64,000 bases of DNA from Rhodoferax sp. (GCF_030697375.1 NZ_JAUYQD010000044.1:1-64000), one strand, 5' to 3'. Positions 37,238-46,791 are shown, numbered from the stretch's first letter. Translations and numbers: made by a program. Notes: generated from the letters alone by a model not told the origin.

Positions 37238-37735
37238 CTAGGTTTTGGGGGTCTGCAATTTTTGAAGCAAGCGCGCATGCACCTCGGGCGCGACAAACTG
37301 TGCCACGTCGCCACGCAGGGTCGCAATCTCCCGCACCAGGGTGCTGGAGATGTGCTGGTAGCGCGCATCGGGCGTCAGGAACACGGTTTCCACGTCGGGC
37401 GCCAGGGCGCGGTTCATGCCCGCGAGCTGGTGCTCGTAATCAAAATCGGTCACCGAGCGCACACCGCGCAGCATGGCCCGCGCACCGTGCGCCACCGCAA
37501 AGTCGCGCACCAAGCCGGTAAAGCCCTCAACCTGCACATTGGCGTAGGGCCGCACCACTTCGCGCACCGACTCCAGGCGCTCTTCCAGGCTGAACAGGGT
37601 TTTCTTGTGGTGGGCGGTGGCCACCGCCACGATCACGGTCCCAAACAGGCCTGCCGCGCGCCGGATCAGGTCCTGGTGGCCCAGGGTGATGGGATCGAAA
37701 GTGCCGGGGTACACGGCGATCACGGGGTTCGACAT
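37238..37735 (-). CDS. coaD: Phosphopantetheine adenylyltransferase
   Basis: 165 residues from the ATG at 37735 (S-N-P-V-I-A-V-Y-P-G-T-F-D-P). The T-L-G-H motif, R-G-V-R-S-V-T-D-F-D-Y-E and the I-S-S-T-L-V-R-E-I loop are intact. It carries out the penultimate step of coenzyme A synthesis. It lies 24 bp downstream of rsmD, the usual rsmD-coaD pair. Confidence 0.97.
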   Translation of the reverse strand: MSNPVIAVYPGTFDPITLGHQDLIRRAAGLFGTVIVAVATAHHKKTLFSLEERLESVREVVRPYANVQVEGFTGLVRDFAVAHGARAMLRGVRSVTDFDYEHQLAGMNRALAPDVETVFLTPDARYQHISSTLVREIATLRGDVAQFVAPEVHARLLQKLQTPKT

Positions 37736-37759
37736 CCAAGTCTCCAAAACGTGGCAGGG

Positions 37760-38395
37760 TCAGCCAGGGAATGATGCGGCGCACAGCACATGCGCGTGCA
37801 CGGCACCGGCCTTGAGGTGGCGGTGCACCACCAGCCCCAGCGGCGCCAGTTGTTCATCCGTCCAGAGGCTGGGGGACTCCAGGTACACAAAACCATTCGG
37901 GGCCAGCGCGCGTGCGGCAGCCGTCAAGGCGGGTTCGACCAAATTGCCGTCAAACGGGGGGTCCAGAAAAATCACGTTCTGGCTGGCCGGGGCCAGATGC
38001 CGCAAGGCCGCCACACCCTCCCCGCGCACCACCCGCACCGCATGGGCCTTGAGGTGCTCCTGGGTGCCCTGGAGCTGGGCAACCAAAGCACTGTCTTGCT
38101 CCACCACCACCACTTCGGCGGCACCGCGCGAAGCGGCCTCAAAACCCAGCGCGCCGGTGCCGGCAAAGGCGTCGATGCAGCGCCAGCCGGTCAGGTCCTG
38201 GCCCAGCCAGTTGAACAGGGTTTCGCGCACCCGGTCGGGCGTGGGACGCAGGCCGGGCTTGTCGGCCACTTTGAGCTTGGTGCGCTTCCACTGGCCGCCA
38301 ATGATGCGGATTTCGTGGGTCTGGATGCCGCGTGGGCGAACGGGTTTGCCTGGGCGCCCATTAGCACCCGGTTTTGCTGTGGTTTTGGCTTTCAT
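37760..38395 (-). CDS. rsmD: 16S rRNA (guanine-966 N2)-methyltransferase
   Basis: About 211 residues from the ATG at 38395 (a GTG two codons earlier is possible). After a basic N-terminal tail come I-R-I-I-G-G-Q-W-K-R, R-P-T-P-D-R-V-R-E-T-L-F-N-W-L, the SAM site D-A-F-A-G-T-G-A-L-G-F-E-A and the catalytic D-P-P-F. It modifies G966 of 16S rRNA in the 30S head. Confidence 0.95.
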   Translation of the reverse strand: MKAKTTAKPGANGRPGKPVRPRGIQTHEIRIIGGQWKRTKLKVADKPGLRPTPDRVRETLFNWLGQDLTGWRCIDAFAGTGALGFEAASRGAAEVVVVEQDSALVAQLQGTQEHLKAHAVRVVRGEGVAALRHLAPASQNVIFLDPPFDGNLVEPALTAAARALAPNGFVYLESPSLWTDEQLAPLGLVVHRHLKAGAVHAHVLCAASFPG

Positions 38396-38555
38396 GGGCA
38401 CAGCTTAACCCAAGGGCGTGTGCTTCTTTGCTTAACACCGACCGCACGAATAAGCAGGCCTCCTGTGCTGGTGGCGCACAACCGAAATTCCGACACTGGA
38501 CTCAAGCCCACGGTACACCAGTGAGTACGAAATAAACCTTCCGGCAACTGCCGTA

Positions 38556-39281
38556 TCAACGCCTGAAAACGAGATGCGTGGTCGAAGTGGTTGCGTATTG
38601 AATGTCGATGGAAACTCGGGTCAAAGTGCCCGCGGCATCAATCCTTCCCCGGGCATTCGTCGTACGCAGCAAGCGGGAGGACTGATCGTAGCGTTTTGTA
38701 ACGAGGTTGAGGATCGCCGTATCCGCTGTATCGGCCTCCACCAGATAACTCAACTCTGCACTCCCGTCGGCAACCGATTTGGTGCTGTCGGTGTAATGCG
38801 TGTAAGTACCAACGATTCCACTATCACCCACCCGTACCGTGCTTGGAACGGCACGTGGCGTCGGGTATACACCATAGCCACCAGAAGACGCAATGAAGCC
38901 TAAAGCCGCATAGCTTGTGTCGTAATAGTACGTGTCCGTACTGGTGGACGATGCCGGGGTGCAATTGGTCAGCGTCATTGTTGATGTATTCACCGAAGAG
39001 AGTGCGGGAGTACCCTCAAATGTCGTACTGGTGTTGGCTGGGGCACTGGTGGAAGTGAGGGTTCCGCTGCAAAGACCGTCTGTCGATTGGGTCGCTAAAG
39101 TGCCATTGGCCGTCAGCGTATATGACTCACCATTCGCAGTGTTTGTGTTCACAGCGCTACGAAAGGGAAAGGACAAGGTGGATGTGACAGGTCCACTTGG
39201 CGATGTCCCGCCGCCACCACCGCCACCTCCACAACCCGCCAAAGAAAAAACCAAACCTATCCCTGCGAGCAAATATTTCAT
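38556..39281 (-). CDS. Lipoprotein with poly-Gly linker, unknown function
   Basis: 241 residues. Lipobox S-L-A-G-C followed directly by eight Gly, then a Ser/Thr-rich beta-like domain (L-S-F-P-F-R-S-A-V-N-T-N-T at its start, V-F-R-R at the end). Repeated S-T-S-T stretches suggest a surface-exposed or periplasmic beta structure. I do not recognise the family. Poly-Gly after the lipidated cysteine is common in betaproteobacterial lipoproteins. The flanks (38396-38555 and 39282-39456) hold nothing I can identify. Confidence 0.65.
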   Translation of the reverse strand: MKYLLAGIGLVFSLAGCGGGGGGGGTSPSGPVTSTLSFPFRSAVNTNTANGESYTLTANGTLATQSTDGLCSGTLTSTSAPANTSTTFEGTPALSSVNTSTMTLTNCTPASSTSTDTYYYDTSYAALGFIASSGGYGVYPTPRAVPSTVRVGDSGIVGTYTHYTDSTKSVADGSAELSYLVEADTADTAILNLVTKRYDQSSRLLRTTNARGRIDAAGTLTRVSIDIQYATTSTTHLVFRR

Positions 39282-39456
39282 TATTGGAATTGATTGAACC
39301 GATGGTCGTTCGCGCTTTTGGCAATGCCTGCCAGCGCAAACAAGAATACTGAGCCGGTGGAGTATGCCCTTTCAGCACCGGTTCGGACATCCCCCATTCG
39401 GGTGAATTTGGGCTGATACGTCTAGGGCAAGCCCGTTCACGGATGCCAAGCCCCCA

Positions 39457-40818
39457 TCACTTCCCCGCCTCCACCGCGTCCACCGCCCCCAGCACCACCG
39501 TCACCATTTTTTCCGGCTGTAGCTTGCGCGCAAATGCCGCCCGGATATCGGCCACGCTGAGTTTTTGCACCTGCTGGGTCCAGGTGTCCAGGTAGTCCAG
39601 GGGCAGGCCGTTCCAGGCGATGTTGGCAACGTTGTCCAGCAGTTTGCGGTTGCTGTCGATGCGCAGGGCGAAGCCGCCGATCAGGTTGTCCTTGGCGGCT
39701 TGCAGCTCCTTCTCGGTGGGGCCTTCGCTGACGAAGCGCGCCAGCACCTCGCGCACCAGTTGCAAGGCCTGCTGGGTCTGGTCGGGGCGGGTTTGCAGGC
39801 CGATGGTGAAGGCGCCCGCGTGCAGGCCCGGCGAGAAATAGCTGTACACGCTGTAGGTCAGGCCGCGTTTTTCACGCACCTCTTCGGTCAGGCGCGACGT
39901 GAAGCCACCGCCGCCCAGAATGTGGTTGCCCACCGTCAGGGCAAAAAAGTCGGGGTCGCTGCGCTTGTAGCCGGGCTGGCCCACCAGCACATGGGCCTGG
40001 GCGGAGGCAAACGCCAGCCGCTGCTCCTGCGCCGCTGGCAGCGGCTGCACTTCTGGCACCGGCGGCAGGCTGGGGCAGCTGGTGGCGGGCACCCGTGCAA
40101 ACAGCTGCGTGACCAGCGCATCGGCCTGGGCGCGGTCCAGCGCGCCGACGATGCTGACCTGCGCATAACAGGGGCGAATCGCCCGGGCGTGCAGGGCCTG
40201 CATGTCTTGCACGCTGATGTGATTCAGCGTGGCCTCGGTGGTTTCAAAACCATAGGGGTGGGTGCCGTACACGGCTTTGCCAAACGCCTTGGCCGCCTGG
40301 GTGGCGGGTCGGGTGTCGGCGTCTTTGAGGGAGGCGATCAGCTTGGGGCGGTCGCGTAGCCAAAGCGCTTGCGGGAAGGCGGGTTCGCCCAGCTGGCGTG
40401 CCGCCAGTGCGGCAGCCTTGGCCAGCAGGTCGGGGTAGGTGAGCGAGCGCAGGGTAAAACTCATGCGGTCGCTGCCCGCACCCGCGCCAAAGGAGGCGCC
40501 CAGGTCGGCCCAGGCTTCGCTCAGGCCGTTTTCGTCCAGTGCCGGGCCGCTCGCGCTGGCGCGCACGCCATCCGAAATGGCCCCCGCCATGGCGTGGGCC
40601 AGCCCCGCCTGCTCTACGGGATCGCGGCGGCTGCCCGCGTCAAAGTCGATCTGCACATCGACCATGGGGATCGCCGGGCTTTGCACCAGGTAGACCCGCA
40701 CACCGTTGGCCTGGGTCCAGTGCTCGATGGGAATGCCCGCCCATGCAAAATTGGCAAAAAATAGGCTGTTTAGGCATATCCACAGGGCGTGGATAGCTCC
40801 TTTTTTCATAGCAAACAT
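39457..40818 (-). CDS. M16-family peptidase-like protein, probably non-catalytic subunit
   Basis: About 453 residues from the ATG at 40818; a TTG at 40842 overlapping the upstream stop is also in frame. A signal peptide (M-F-A-M-K-K-G-A-I-H-A-L-W-I-C-L) precedes two M16 domains. At the position of the zinc motif H-x-x-E-H the sequence is G-L-A-H-A-M-A-G-A-I-S, so the glutamate and second histidine are missing. The C-terminal half has the usual R-E-K-R-G-L-T-Y-S-V-Y-S-Y. It overlaps the active M16 gene and is probably the inactive partner of a heterodimer, as in mitochondrial processing peptidase-like pairs. The signal peptide lies in a copy of the dispersed repeat. Confidence 0.85.
   Translation of the reverse strand: MFAMKKGAIHALWICLNSLFFANFAWAGIPIEHWTQANGVRVYLVQSPAIPMVDVQIDFDAGSRRDPVEQAGLAHAMAGAISDGVRASASGPALDENGLSEAWADLGASFGAGAGSDRMSFTLRSLTYPDLLAKAAALAARQLGEPAFPQALWLRDRPKLIASLKDADTRPATQAAKAFGKAVYGTHPYGFETTEATLNHISVQDMQALHARAIRPCYAQVSIVGALDRAQADALVTQLFARVPATSCPSLPPVPEVQPLPAAQEQRLAFASAQAHVLVGQPGYKRSDPDFFALTVGNHILGGGGFTSRLTEEVREKRGLTYSVYSYFSPGLHAGAFTIGLQTRPDQTQQALQLVREVLARFVSEGPTEKELQAAKDNLIGGFALRIDSNRKLLDNVANIAWNGLPLDYLDTWTQQVQKLSVADIRAAFARKLQPEKMVTVVLGAVDAVEAGK
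40756..40815 (-). repeat. Copy E of dispersed repeat, inside M16 signal peptide
   Basis: On the minus strand TTTGCTATGAAAAAAGGAGC, then ATCCACGCCC, then CAGCCTATTTTT: the TTTGCTAT, AGCT, ACGC and AGCCTATTTTT blocks keep their order and spacing, with more divergence in the middle. It is in the same frame as copies C and D. Confidence 0.5.
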
Positions 40819-40838
40819 GGTGGAAATCTGGTTGAAGT

Positions 40839-42338
40839 TCAATGCCGTGCTCCCGCCATGGGTACGCGGGGCTTGCGGCTGGTGTCGGGCGGCTGGGGCA
40901 GCAGCGTGGCCACCGTCAGCGCGTCGTCACCAAAGTATTTGGCCGCCACCGCCTGCACTTGGCTGGCGGTGACGGCGCGCAGGCGGGCGATGATCCGCTC
41001 ATCCGCGTCCAGCGGGAAGCCGTTGATCCAGTGGACGCCCAGCACACGCGCCTGGTTGAACACGCTGTCGAGTTTGTAGACCTCGCCCGCCACCCACTGC
41101 GTTTTGACGCGCTGCAGCTCGGCCTCCATCACCCCTTCGCGGGCCACCCGCGCCACCTGCGCGCGCAAGGCCTGCTCCACCTGGGCGGCGGTCTTGCCCT
41201 TGGCGGGCACGCCGGACAGCGTGAACAGCTTGGGGCCGCGGCCGCTCAGGCCATAGTGGGCGCCCACGTTGTCGGCCACATGGTCTTCGGGCTGGGTCAG
41301 GGCACGGTCGAGCCGGGCACCTTCGTAGCCGTCCAGCACCGCCGACAGCACCGTCAGCGCCAGGGCGTCGTCGTTGGTGGCGGGTTCTTCGACCGTGGGG
41401 TCGCACGAGCCATCGGGCACCCCGTCCACATCGGGTTTGCGCAAGCCTAAGGGTGACAAACCGGGGACTTTGAAAGACAGCGCCACATAGGCCTGTTCGG
41501 CAGGCGCCTTGAAGTCCAGGCGGCGCAGGCCCGATTGTTCGGGCTCCTCGCGGGGCTTGCGCGGCAGCAGCGCGTGCGCCGGAATGACCGCGTAGTATTT
41601 TTTGGCCCATGCCAGAACCTGGGCCACGTCCACATCACCCGCCACCACGGCGACGGCGTTGGCCGGGGTGTACCAGCGCTGGTAAAAAGCCCGTGCGTCC
41701 TCGGGCGTCATGGCGTCCAGATCACTCATCCAACCGACGATGGGGCGGCGGTAGGGTGAGGCTTGGTAGGTGACCGCGCCCATGGCTTCATGCAGGCGGG
41801 CATGGGGGTTGTCGTCGGTGCGCATGCGGCGCTCTTCCTTGACCACCTCCAGCTCTTTGCGAAACTCGTCGTCGCTCCACTGGTTGTGGGCAAAGCGGTC
41901 GGCCTCCAGCTGCATCACCTCTTCCAGTCGCGCCGCCGGAATCTGCTGGTAATAACCGGTGTAGTCCTTGCTGGTGAAGGCATTTTCACGCCCGCCCAGC
42001 GCGGCCACGCGCCGCGAAAATTCACCCGCCTTGACGCTGGGGGTGCCCTTGAACAGCATGTGTTCCAGCACATGCGCCACGCCCGAGGTGCCGTCCACCT
42101 CGTCCATGGAGCCCACGCGCACCCACAGCATGTTCACAGCGGTGGGGGCCCGGTGGTCGGGCTTGACGATCAGCGTCATGCCGTTGGCCAGGGTGAACTG
42201 TTGCACCGGCGCGGCCTGGGCGTGGCCCATCGGGAGCAACCACGCACCCACTGCCCAAACGAGGGCGGCGGCACGGTGTTGAAGGGGGGAGACAAACGCT
42301 GAGAGTTGCCGCGTGGGCACGTGGGGTCGGTGTTTCAT
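40839..42338 (-). CDS. M16-family zinc metallopeptidase, catalytic subunit
   Basis: 499 residues. After a long N-terminal signal region (about residues 1-42, ending G-H-A-Q-A-A) the zinc-binding H-V-L-E-H-M-L-F motif is intact, with the downstream glutamate region Q-L-E-A-D-R. The C-terminal domain contains G-L-S-G-R-G-P-K-L-F-T. It is likely an exported peptidase acting on peptides in the periplasm, working with the inactive partner encoded immediately downstream. Its start is 29 bp from divergent ftsY. Confidence 0.92.
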   Translation of the reverse strand: MKHRPHVPTRQLSAFVSPLQHRAAALVWAVGAWLLPMGHAQAAPVQQFTLANGMTLIVKPDHRAPTAVNMLWVRVGSMDEVDGTSGVAHVLEHMLFKGTPSVKAGEFSRRVAALGGRENAFTSKDYTGYYQQIPAARLEEVMQLEADRFAHNQWSDDEFRKELEVVKEERRMRTDDNPHARLHEAMGAVTYQASPYRRPIVGWMSDLDAMTPEDARAFYQRWYTPANAVAVVAGDVDVAQVLAWAKKYYAVIPAHALLPRKPREEPEQSGLRRLDFKAPAEQAYVALSFKVPGLSPLGLRKPDVDGVPDGSCDPTVEEPATNDDALALTVLSAVLDGYEGARLDRALTQPEDHVADNVGAHYGLSGRGPKLFTLSGVPAKGKTAAQVEQALRAQVARVAREGVMEAELQRVKTQWVAGEVYKLDSVFNQARVLGVHWINGFPLDADERIIARLRAVTASQVQAVAAKYFGDDALTVATLLPQPPDTSRKPRVPMAGARH

Positions 42339-42367
42339 AGAATGGTGAGATTCTACGAACGTCCAAC

Positions 42368-43465
42368 ATGTTCAGCTTTTTCAAAAAAAAATCCCCCCCT
42401 CCTCCTCCGGTGGCCGCCCCGACGCTGGCGCCGGCCCCATCTGCGCCTGCGGCGCCCGCTGCATTTGCCAACACCGGTTCGCTGATTGGCTCCGCGCTGG
42501 TCACCCCCATCGACATCCCCGTCCCCAGCGCCACCCCGCCCGAGCGGCAAAAGTGGCTGGACAAACTGAAAGCCGGCCTGGGCAAGACAGCCTCCAGCAT
42601 TTCAGCCGTGTTCACCGGCACCCAGATTGACGAAGCCCTGTATGAGGACCTGGAAGGGGCGCTGCTGATGTCGGATGCGGGTGTGGCCGCCACGGAATAC
42701 GTGCTGGCAGAGCTGCGCCGCAAGGTGGCCGCCAGCGGCATCACCCACCCGGTGGCGCTGAAAAACGCGCTGATTGCCACCCTGAGCGAGATGCTGCAGC
42801 CCCTGCAAAAGCCGCTGGTGATCGGTCAGCACACCCCCACCGTCATCATGGTGGCCGGGGTCAACGGTGCCGGCAAAACCACCTCGATTGGCAAGCTCAC
42901 CCGCCATTTGTCCGACAACGGGGCCAGCGTGTTGCTGGCCGCCGCCGACACCTTCCGCGCCGCGGCACGCGAGCAGCTCACGGTCTGGGCCGACCGCAAC
43001 ACGGTGGAAATCATCAGCCAGGAGGGCGGCGACCCTGCGGCGGTCAGTTATGACTCGGTCTGCGCCGGCAAAGCACGCGGCAAAGATGTGGTGCTGATCG
43101 ACACCGCCGGACGCCTGCCCACGCAGCTGCACCTGATGGACGAGTTGAAAAAAATCAAACGGGTGATCCAGAAAGCCGGGGAAGCCACGGGCGCGTCGGC
43201 CTCCGGCATGCCCCCGCATGAAATACTGCTGGTGATCGACGGCAATACCGGACAAAACGCATTGGCCCAGGTGCGGGCCTTTGACGATGCGCTGGGCCTG
43301 ACCGGCCTGATCATCACCAAGCTGGACGGCACCGCCAAGGGCGGAGTGCTGGCGGCCATTGCCCGCGAACGGCCTATTCCCGTGTACTTCATCGGCGTGG
43401 GCGAAAAGCTCGATGAACTGGAAACCTTCAACGCGCGCGAATTCGCGCAGGCCCTGCTGGCTTAA
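42368..43465 (+). CDS. ftsY: Signal recognition particle receptor FtsY
   Basis: 365 residues. A short acidic-poor, Pro/Ala-rich A domain (M-F-S-F-F-K-K-K-S-P-P-P-P-P) is followed by the N and G domains: G-V-N-G-A-G-K-T-T-S-I-G-K-L (G1), D-T-F-R-A-A-A-R-E-Q-L, D-T-A-G-R-L-P-T-Q (G3), T-K-L-D-G-T-A-K-G-G (G4) and G-V-G-E-K-L-D-E-L at the end. It docks SRP-ribosome complexes at the membrane. The A domain is shorter than in E. coli, as usual for this group. Confidence 0.97.
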   Translation: MFSFFKKKSPPPPPVAAPTLAPAPSAPAAPAAFANTGSLIGSALVTPIDIPVPSATPPERQKWLDKLKAGLGKTASSISAVFTGTQIDEALYEDLEGALLMSDAGVAATEYVLAELRRKVAASGITHPVALKNALIATLSEMLQPLQKPLVIGQHTPTVIMVAGVNGAGKTTSIGKLTRHLSDNGASVLLAAADTFRAAAREQLTVWADRNTVEIISQEGGDPAAVSYDSVCAGKARGKDVVLIDTAGRLPTQLHLMDELKKIKRVIQKAGEATGASASGMPPHEILLVIDGNTGQNALAQVRAFDDALGLTGLIITKLDGTAKGGVLAAIARERPIPVYFIGVGEKLDELETFNAREFAQALLA

Positions 43466-43483
43466 CCCTACCTTCTTCGCCCC

Positions 43484-44680
43484 ATGACACACCTGACCCG
43501 ACGCCGCACTTTGGCCCTGATGGGTGCAGCCCTTGGTGCCCCCGCGCTTGCACAAGGCGCGCCCAGCTGGGGCCAGATCGAGGCGCAAGCGCGCGGCCAA
43601 ACCGTGTACTTCAACGCCTGGGGCGGCGGTGACAACATCAATGCCTACATTCAGTGGGCCGGCGCCGAAGTGCTGCAGCGTTATGGCGTGAAGGTGGAGC
43701 ACGTCAAAGTGAGCGACACCGCCGACGTGGTCAAGCGCGTGCGCAACGAAAAAAACGCGAGCAAGGCCGATGGCAGCGTGGACATGGTGTGGATCAACGG
43801 CGAGAATTTTCTGACCATGAAACGCGAAGGCCTGCTGTTTGGCCCATTCACCGAGCGTTTGCCGTCCTACGCCTATGTGGACGTGCAGGGCAAGCCGACC
43901 ACCCACATCGACTTCTCGGAAGCCGTGGAAGGGCTGGAAGCCCCCTGGGGCATGGCCCAGCTCACCTTCATGGCGGACCGCAAACGCGTGCCCCAGCCCC
44001 CGCGCAGCATGGCCGAACTGCTGGCCTTTGCCAAAGCCCACCCCGGGCGTGTGACCTACCCGCGCCCGCCGGATTTCCATGGCACCACCTTCGTCAAACA
44101 GGCCTTGCTGGAGCTCCATACCGACCGGACCGCCCTGTACCAAGCGGTCACCCCCGAGGCGCTGGCCAAGGCCACGCCCCCGCTATGGGCCTATCTGGAC
44201 ACCCTGCACCCCGCTCTGTGGCGTGCCGGCAAACAGTTCCCCCAAAACGCCGGGGCCGTGCGGCAGATGATGGCCGATGGTGAACTGCATCTGGCGCTCA
44301 CCTTCAACCCCAATGAAGCCGCCAACGAAATCGCCGCCAAGCGGCTGGCCAAGAGCGTCATCAGCTACCAATTCAGTCGCGGAACGGTTGGCAACACCCA
44401 CTTTCTGGCAATTCCGGTGAATGCCCGCGCCAAGGAAGGCGCCCAGGTGTTCATCAACTTTTTGCTCAGCCCCGCAGCACAGGCCCGCAAGGCCGACATC
44501 GCCGTCTGGGGCGACCCCACGGTGCTGGCGCTGGACAAACTCCCCCCCGCGCAGCGCGCCCTGTTCGCCGCCAAGCCCTTGCCCGGCCAGGTAGAGGTCA
44601 GCGCCCCCGCCATTCCCGAGCCCCACGGCAGCTGGGTCGATCCACTGGAAAAAGAGTGGCTTAAGCGCTACGGAAGCTAA
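43484..44680 (+). CDS. ABC importer substrate-binding protein, YnjB-like
   Basis: 398 residues. The N-terminus L-T-R-R-R-T-L-A-L-M-G-A-A-L-G-A-P-A-L-A is a twin-arginine-like signal peptide. The mature protein matches YnjB: Q-T-V-Y-F-N-A-W-G-G-G-D-N-I-N-A-Y-I-Q-W, then D-M-V-W-I-N-G-E-N-F, and W-V-D-P-L-E-K-E-W near the end. The permease (47205) and ATPase (49317) of the same transporter type follow, separated by other genes. The substrate of YnjBCD-type systems is not firmly known; it resembles thiamine- or putrescine-binding proteins in fold. Confidence 0.88.
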   Translation: MTHLTRRRTLALMGAALGAPALAQGAPSWGQIEAQARGQTVYFNAWGGGDNINAYIQWAGAEVLQRYGVKVEHVKVSDTADVVKRVRNEKNASKADGSVDMVWINGENFLTMKREGLLFGPFTERLPSYAYVDVQGKPTTHIDFSEAVEGLEAPWGMAQLTFMADRKRVPQPPRSMAELLAFAKAHPGRVTYPRPPDFHGTTFVKQALLELHTDRTALYQAVTPEALAKATPPLWAYLDTLHPALWRAGKQFPQNAGAVRQMMADGELHLALTFNPNEAANEIAAKRLAKSVISYQFSRGTVGNTHFLAIPVNARAKEGAQVFINFLLSPAAQARKADIAVWGDPTVLALDKLPPAQRALFAAKPLPGQVEVSAPAIPEPHGSWVDPLEKEWLKRYGS

Positions 44681-44731
44681 ACCAAGCGCTTGCAGGGCGG
44701 GACTGGGTACAACTTTGTACACTTCTGCCCC

Positions 44732-45439
44732 ATGAACGCTACCTCTGCTGCAAGCTCCCCCCTCCTCCCCCGCATCGAAATCGAATCCGCACCCCAGCCC
44801 CGCGCCGCCGTCATTTGGCTGCACGGCCTGGGCGCCGACGGCAACGACTTTGCCGGACTCGTGCCCGAACTCAACCTGGCGGGCTGCCCGCCCATCCGTT
44901 TTGTGTTTCCGCACGCCCCCAGTATCCCGGTCACGCTCAACGGCGGCTACGTCATGCCCGCCTGGTACGACATCACCGGCACCGACCTGGTCAGCCGCCA
45001 AGACGCGGCGGGCATCCAGAAGTCCGAGCGCGCCATCACCGCCTTGATCGAACACGAGGTAGCGCGCGGCATCGCGGTCGAGCACATCGTGCTGGCGGGG
45101 TTTTCCCAAGGCTGCGCCATGGCCCTGCACACCGGCCTGCGTTTTCCCCAGCGGCTGGCCGGCATCATGGCGCTGTCGGGCTACCTGCCGCTGGCCGACC
45201 GCTTCGCCGACGAGCGCCACACGGCCAATGCACACACCCCCGTCTTCATGGCGCACGGCACGCAAGACCCCGTGGTGGTGGTGCGCCGTGGTGAAGAGTC
45301 GCGGGACGCGCTGGCTGCCATGGGCCACCCGGTGCAATGGCACACCTACCCCATGCAGCACAGCGTGCACCCGCGCGAAGTGGCCGATATTTCGGCCTTC
45401 CTGAAGCAAGTGCTGGGAGCCGCCACCCGTGCTGCCTGA
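44732..45439 (+). CDS. Carboxylesterase (alpha/beta hydrolase, phospholipase/carboxylesterase family)
   Basis: About 235 residues from the ATG at 44732. The fold signature is clear: V-I-W-L-H-G-L-G-A-D-G-N-D-F, the nucleophile elbow G-F-S-Q-G-C, the acid in H-G-T-Q-D-P-V-V and the His in Q-H-S-V-H. It hydrolyses short carboxylic esters in the cytoplasm. It overlaps the following Hsp70-like gene by 11 bp, so translation may be coupled. Confidence 0.93.
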   Translation: MNATSAASSPLLPRIEIESAPQPRAAVIWLHGLGADGNDFAGLVPELNLAGCPPIRFVFPHAPSIPVTLNGGYVMPAWYDITGTDLVSRQDAAGIQKSERAITALIEHEVARGIAVEHIVLAGFSQGCAMALHTGLRFPQRLAGIMALSGYLPLADRFADERHTANAHTPVFMAHGTQDPVVVVRRGEESRDALAAMGHPVQWHTYPMQHSVHPREVADISAFLKQVLGAATRAA

Positions 45440-46724
45440 GAATGCTGCGCCCCAGGCCACCACGCCGGTCCTGGGCATTGACTTTGGCACCTCCAACTCG
45501 GCCGCCGCGCTGATCGGCGCGGACGGCCAGTTGCACGTGGTCCCGCTCAACGGCACACGCTCCGAAATGCCCACGGCGCTGTTTTTCGCCAGCGAAACGC
45601 ACACCGTGGCCTTTGGGCGCGATGCCATGCAAGCCTATTTGGCAGGCACCGAGGGGCGGCTCCTGCGCTCCCTCAAAAGCCTGCTGGGCAGCCGCCTGAT
45701 GGACGAGTACACGGCGGTCAACGGCCAGTCGATCCGCTTTTTTGACATCGTGGTGCTGTTTTTCAAGGAATTGAAAGCGCGCTGCGAGGCCCATGTGGGC
45801 CACCCCGTGACCCATGCCATGCTGGGGCGCCCCGTGCATTTTGTGGACGACAACCCCGAGCGCGATGCGCTGGCGCAAGACACCCTGGGGCGCGCCGCGC
45901 TGGAGGCGGGATTCACCCACATTGCCTTCCAGCTGGAGCCGATTGCCGCCGCGTTTGACTTTGAGCAGCGCGTCGCCACCGAAACCACCGCGCTGGTGGT
46001 GGACATTGGCGGCGGCACCTCGGACTTCACCGTCATCCGCCTGAACCCGGCGCGCAGCCATGTGGCCGACCGCAGTGGCGACATTTTGGCCACCACCGGC
46101 GTGCACATAGGCGGCACCGACTTTGACCGCCTGCTGGACCTGGCCAGCGTGATGCCGCTCTTGGGCTACAAACACCTAGGCACCGGAGGCCGCCCGGTGC
46201 CCAACAGCGTGTTTTTCGACCTGAGCACCTGGCACCTGATCCACCAGGCCTACACCCGCAAGGCCCTGCACTTTGCCAAGGAGCTGTGGACCGACTTCAC
46301 CGACCAGACCCTGCACGCCCGGCTGATGGAGGTGCTGGACGGGGAACACGGCCACCGCATTCTGGCGGGGGTCGAGTCGGCCAAGATCGCCTGCTCGGTG
46401 TCCCATGACGAGGCGGTTATCGACCTGGGGTTTTTAGACAGCCCCACCGCGTCCCCCTTTCCCGCGCCCACCATCTCGGCCGAGGGCATGGCCCAGGCCC
46501 TGCAGCAGGCCCTGGGCCAAGTGGTGCAATGTGCCTGCGACTGTGTGCAGGCCTCGGGGCTGCCGACGGTGGACGTGGTCTACCTCACCGGTGGCTCGTC
46601 CGCGCTGGCCCCGCTGATGGAAGCGCTGCAAGCCGCCATGCCCGACGCCAAGCTGGTGGCCGGCGACCGCTTCGGCGGCGTGGCTGCGGGCCTGGCGTAT
46701 GCGGGAGCACTGCACCACGCTTGA
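45429..46724 (+). CDS. Hsp70-like protein, YegD family
   Basis: 431 residues from a GTG inside the end of the esterase gene. The actin-like ATPase domain is intact: L-G-I-D-F-G-T-S-N-S (phosphate 1), V-V-D-I-G-G-G-T-S-D-F-T (phosphate 2), Y-L-T-G-G-S-S-A-L-A-P-L (adenosine). There is no peptide-binding domain of the DnaK type; the protein ends soon after the ATPase domain, as in YegD. A chaperone role is assumed but not shown for this group. Confidence 0.9.
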   Translation: MLPENAAPQATTPVLGIDFGTSNSAAALIGADGQLHVVPLNGTRSEMPTALFFASETHTVAFGRDAMQAYLAGTEGRLLRSLKSLLGSRLMDEYTAVNGQSIRFFDIVVLFFKELKARCEAHVGHPVTHAMLGRPVHFVDDNPERDALAQDTLGRAALEAGFTHIAFQLEPIAAAFDFEQRVATETTALVVDIGGGTSDFTVIRLNPARSHVADRSGDILATTGVHIGGTDFDRLLDLASVMPLLGYKHLGTGGRPVPNSVFFDLSTWHLIHQAYTRKALHFAKELWTDFTDQTLHARLMEVLDGEHGHRILAGVESAKIACSVSHDEAVIDLGFLDSPTASPFPAPTISAEGMAQALQQALGQVVQCACDCVQASGLPTVDVVYLTGGSSALAPLMEALQAAMPDAKLVAGDRFGGVAAGLAYAGALHHA

Positions 46725-46784
46725 ATTGCTATGGTATTTGTAGCTGCTTGCGCACATTCTGTAAGGGATAGCGGCCCAATTCAT
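46725..46784 (+). repeat. Copy F of dispersed repeat, upstream of haemoglobin gene
   Basis: ATTGCTATGGTATTTGTAGC, then TGCTTGCGCACATTCTGTAA and a GGATAGCGGCCCAATTC end. It starts right at the Hsp70 gene stop and ends 8 bp before the next ATG, so it fills the whole intergenic gap. Confidence 0.65.
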
Positions 46785-46791
46785 CACCAAC

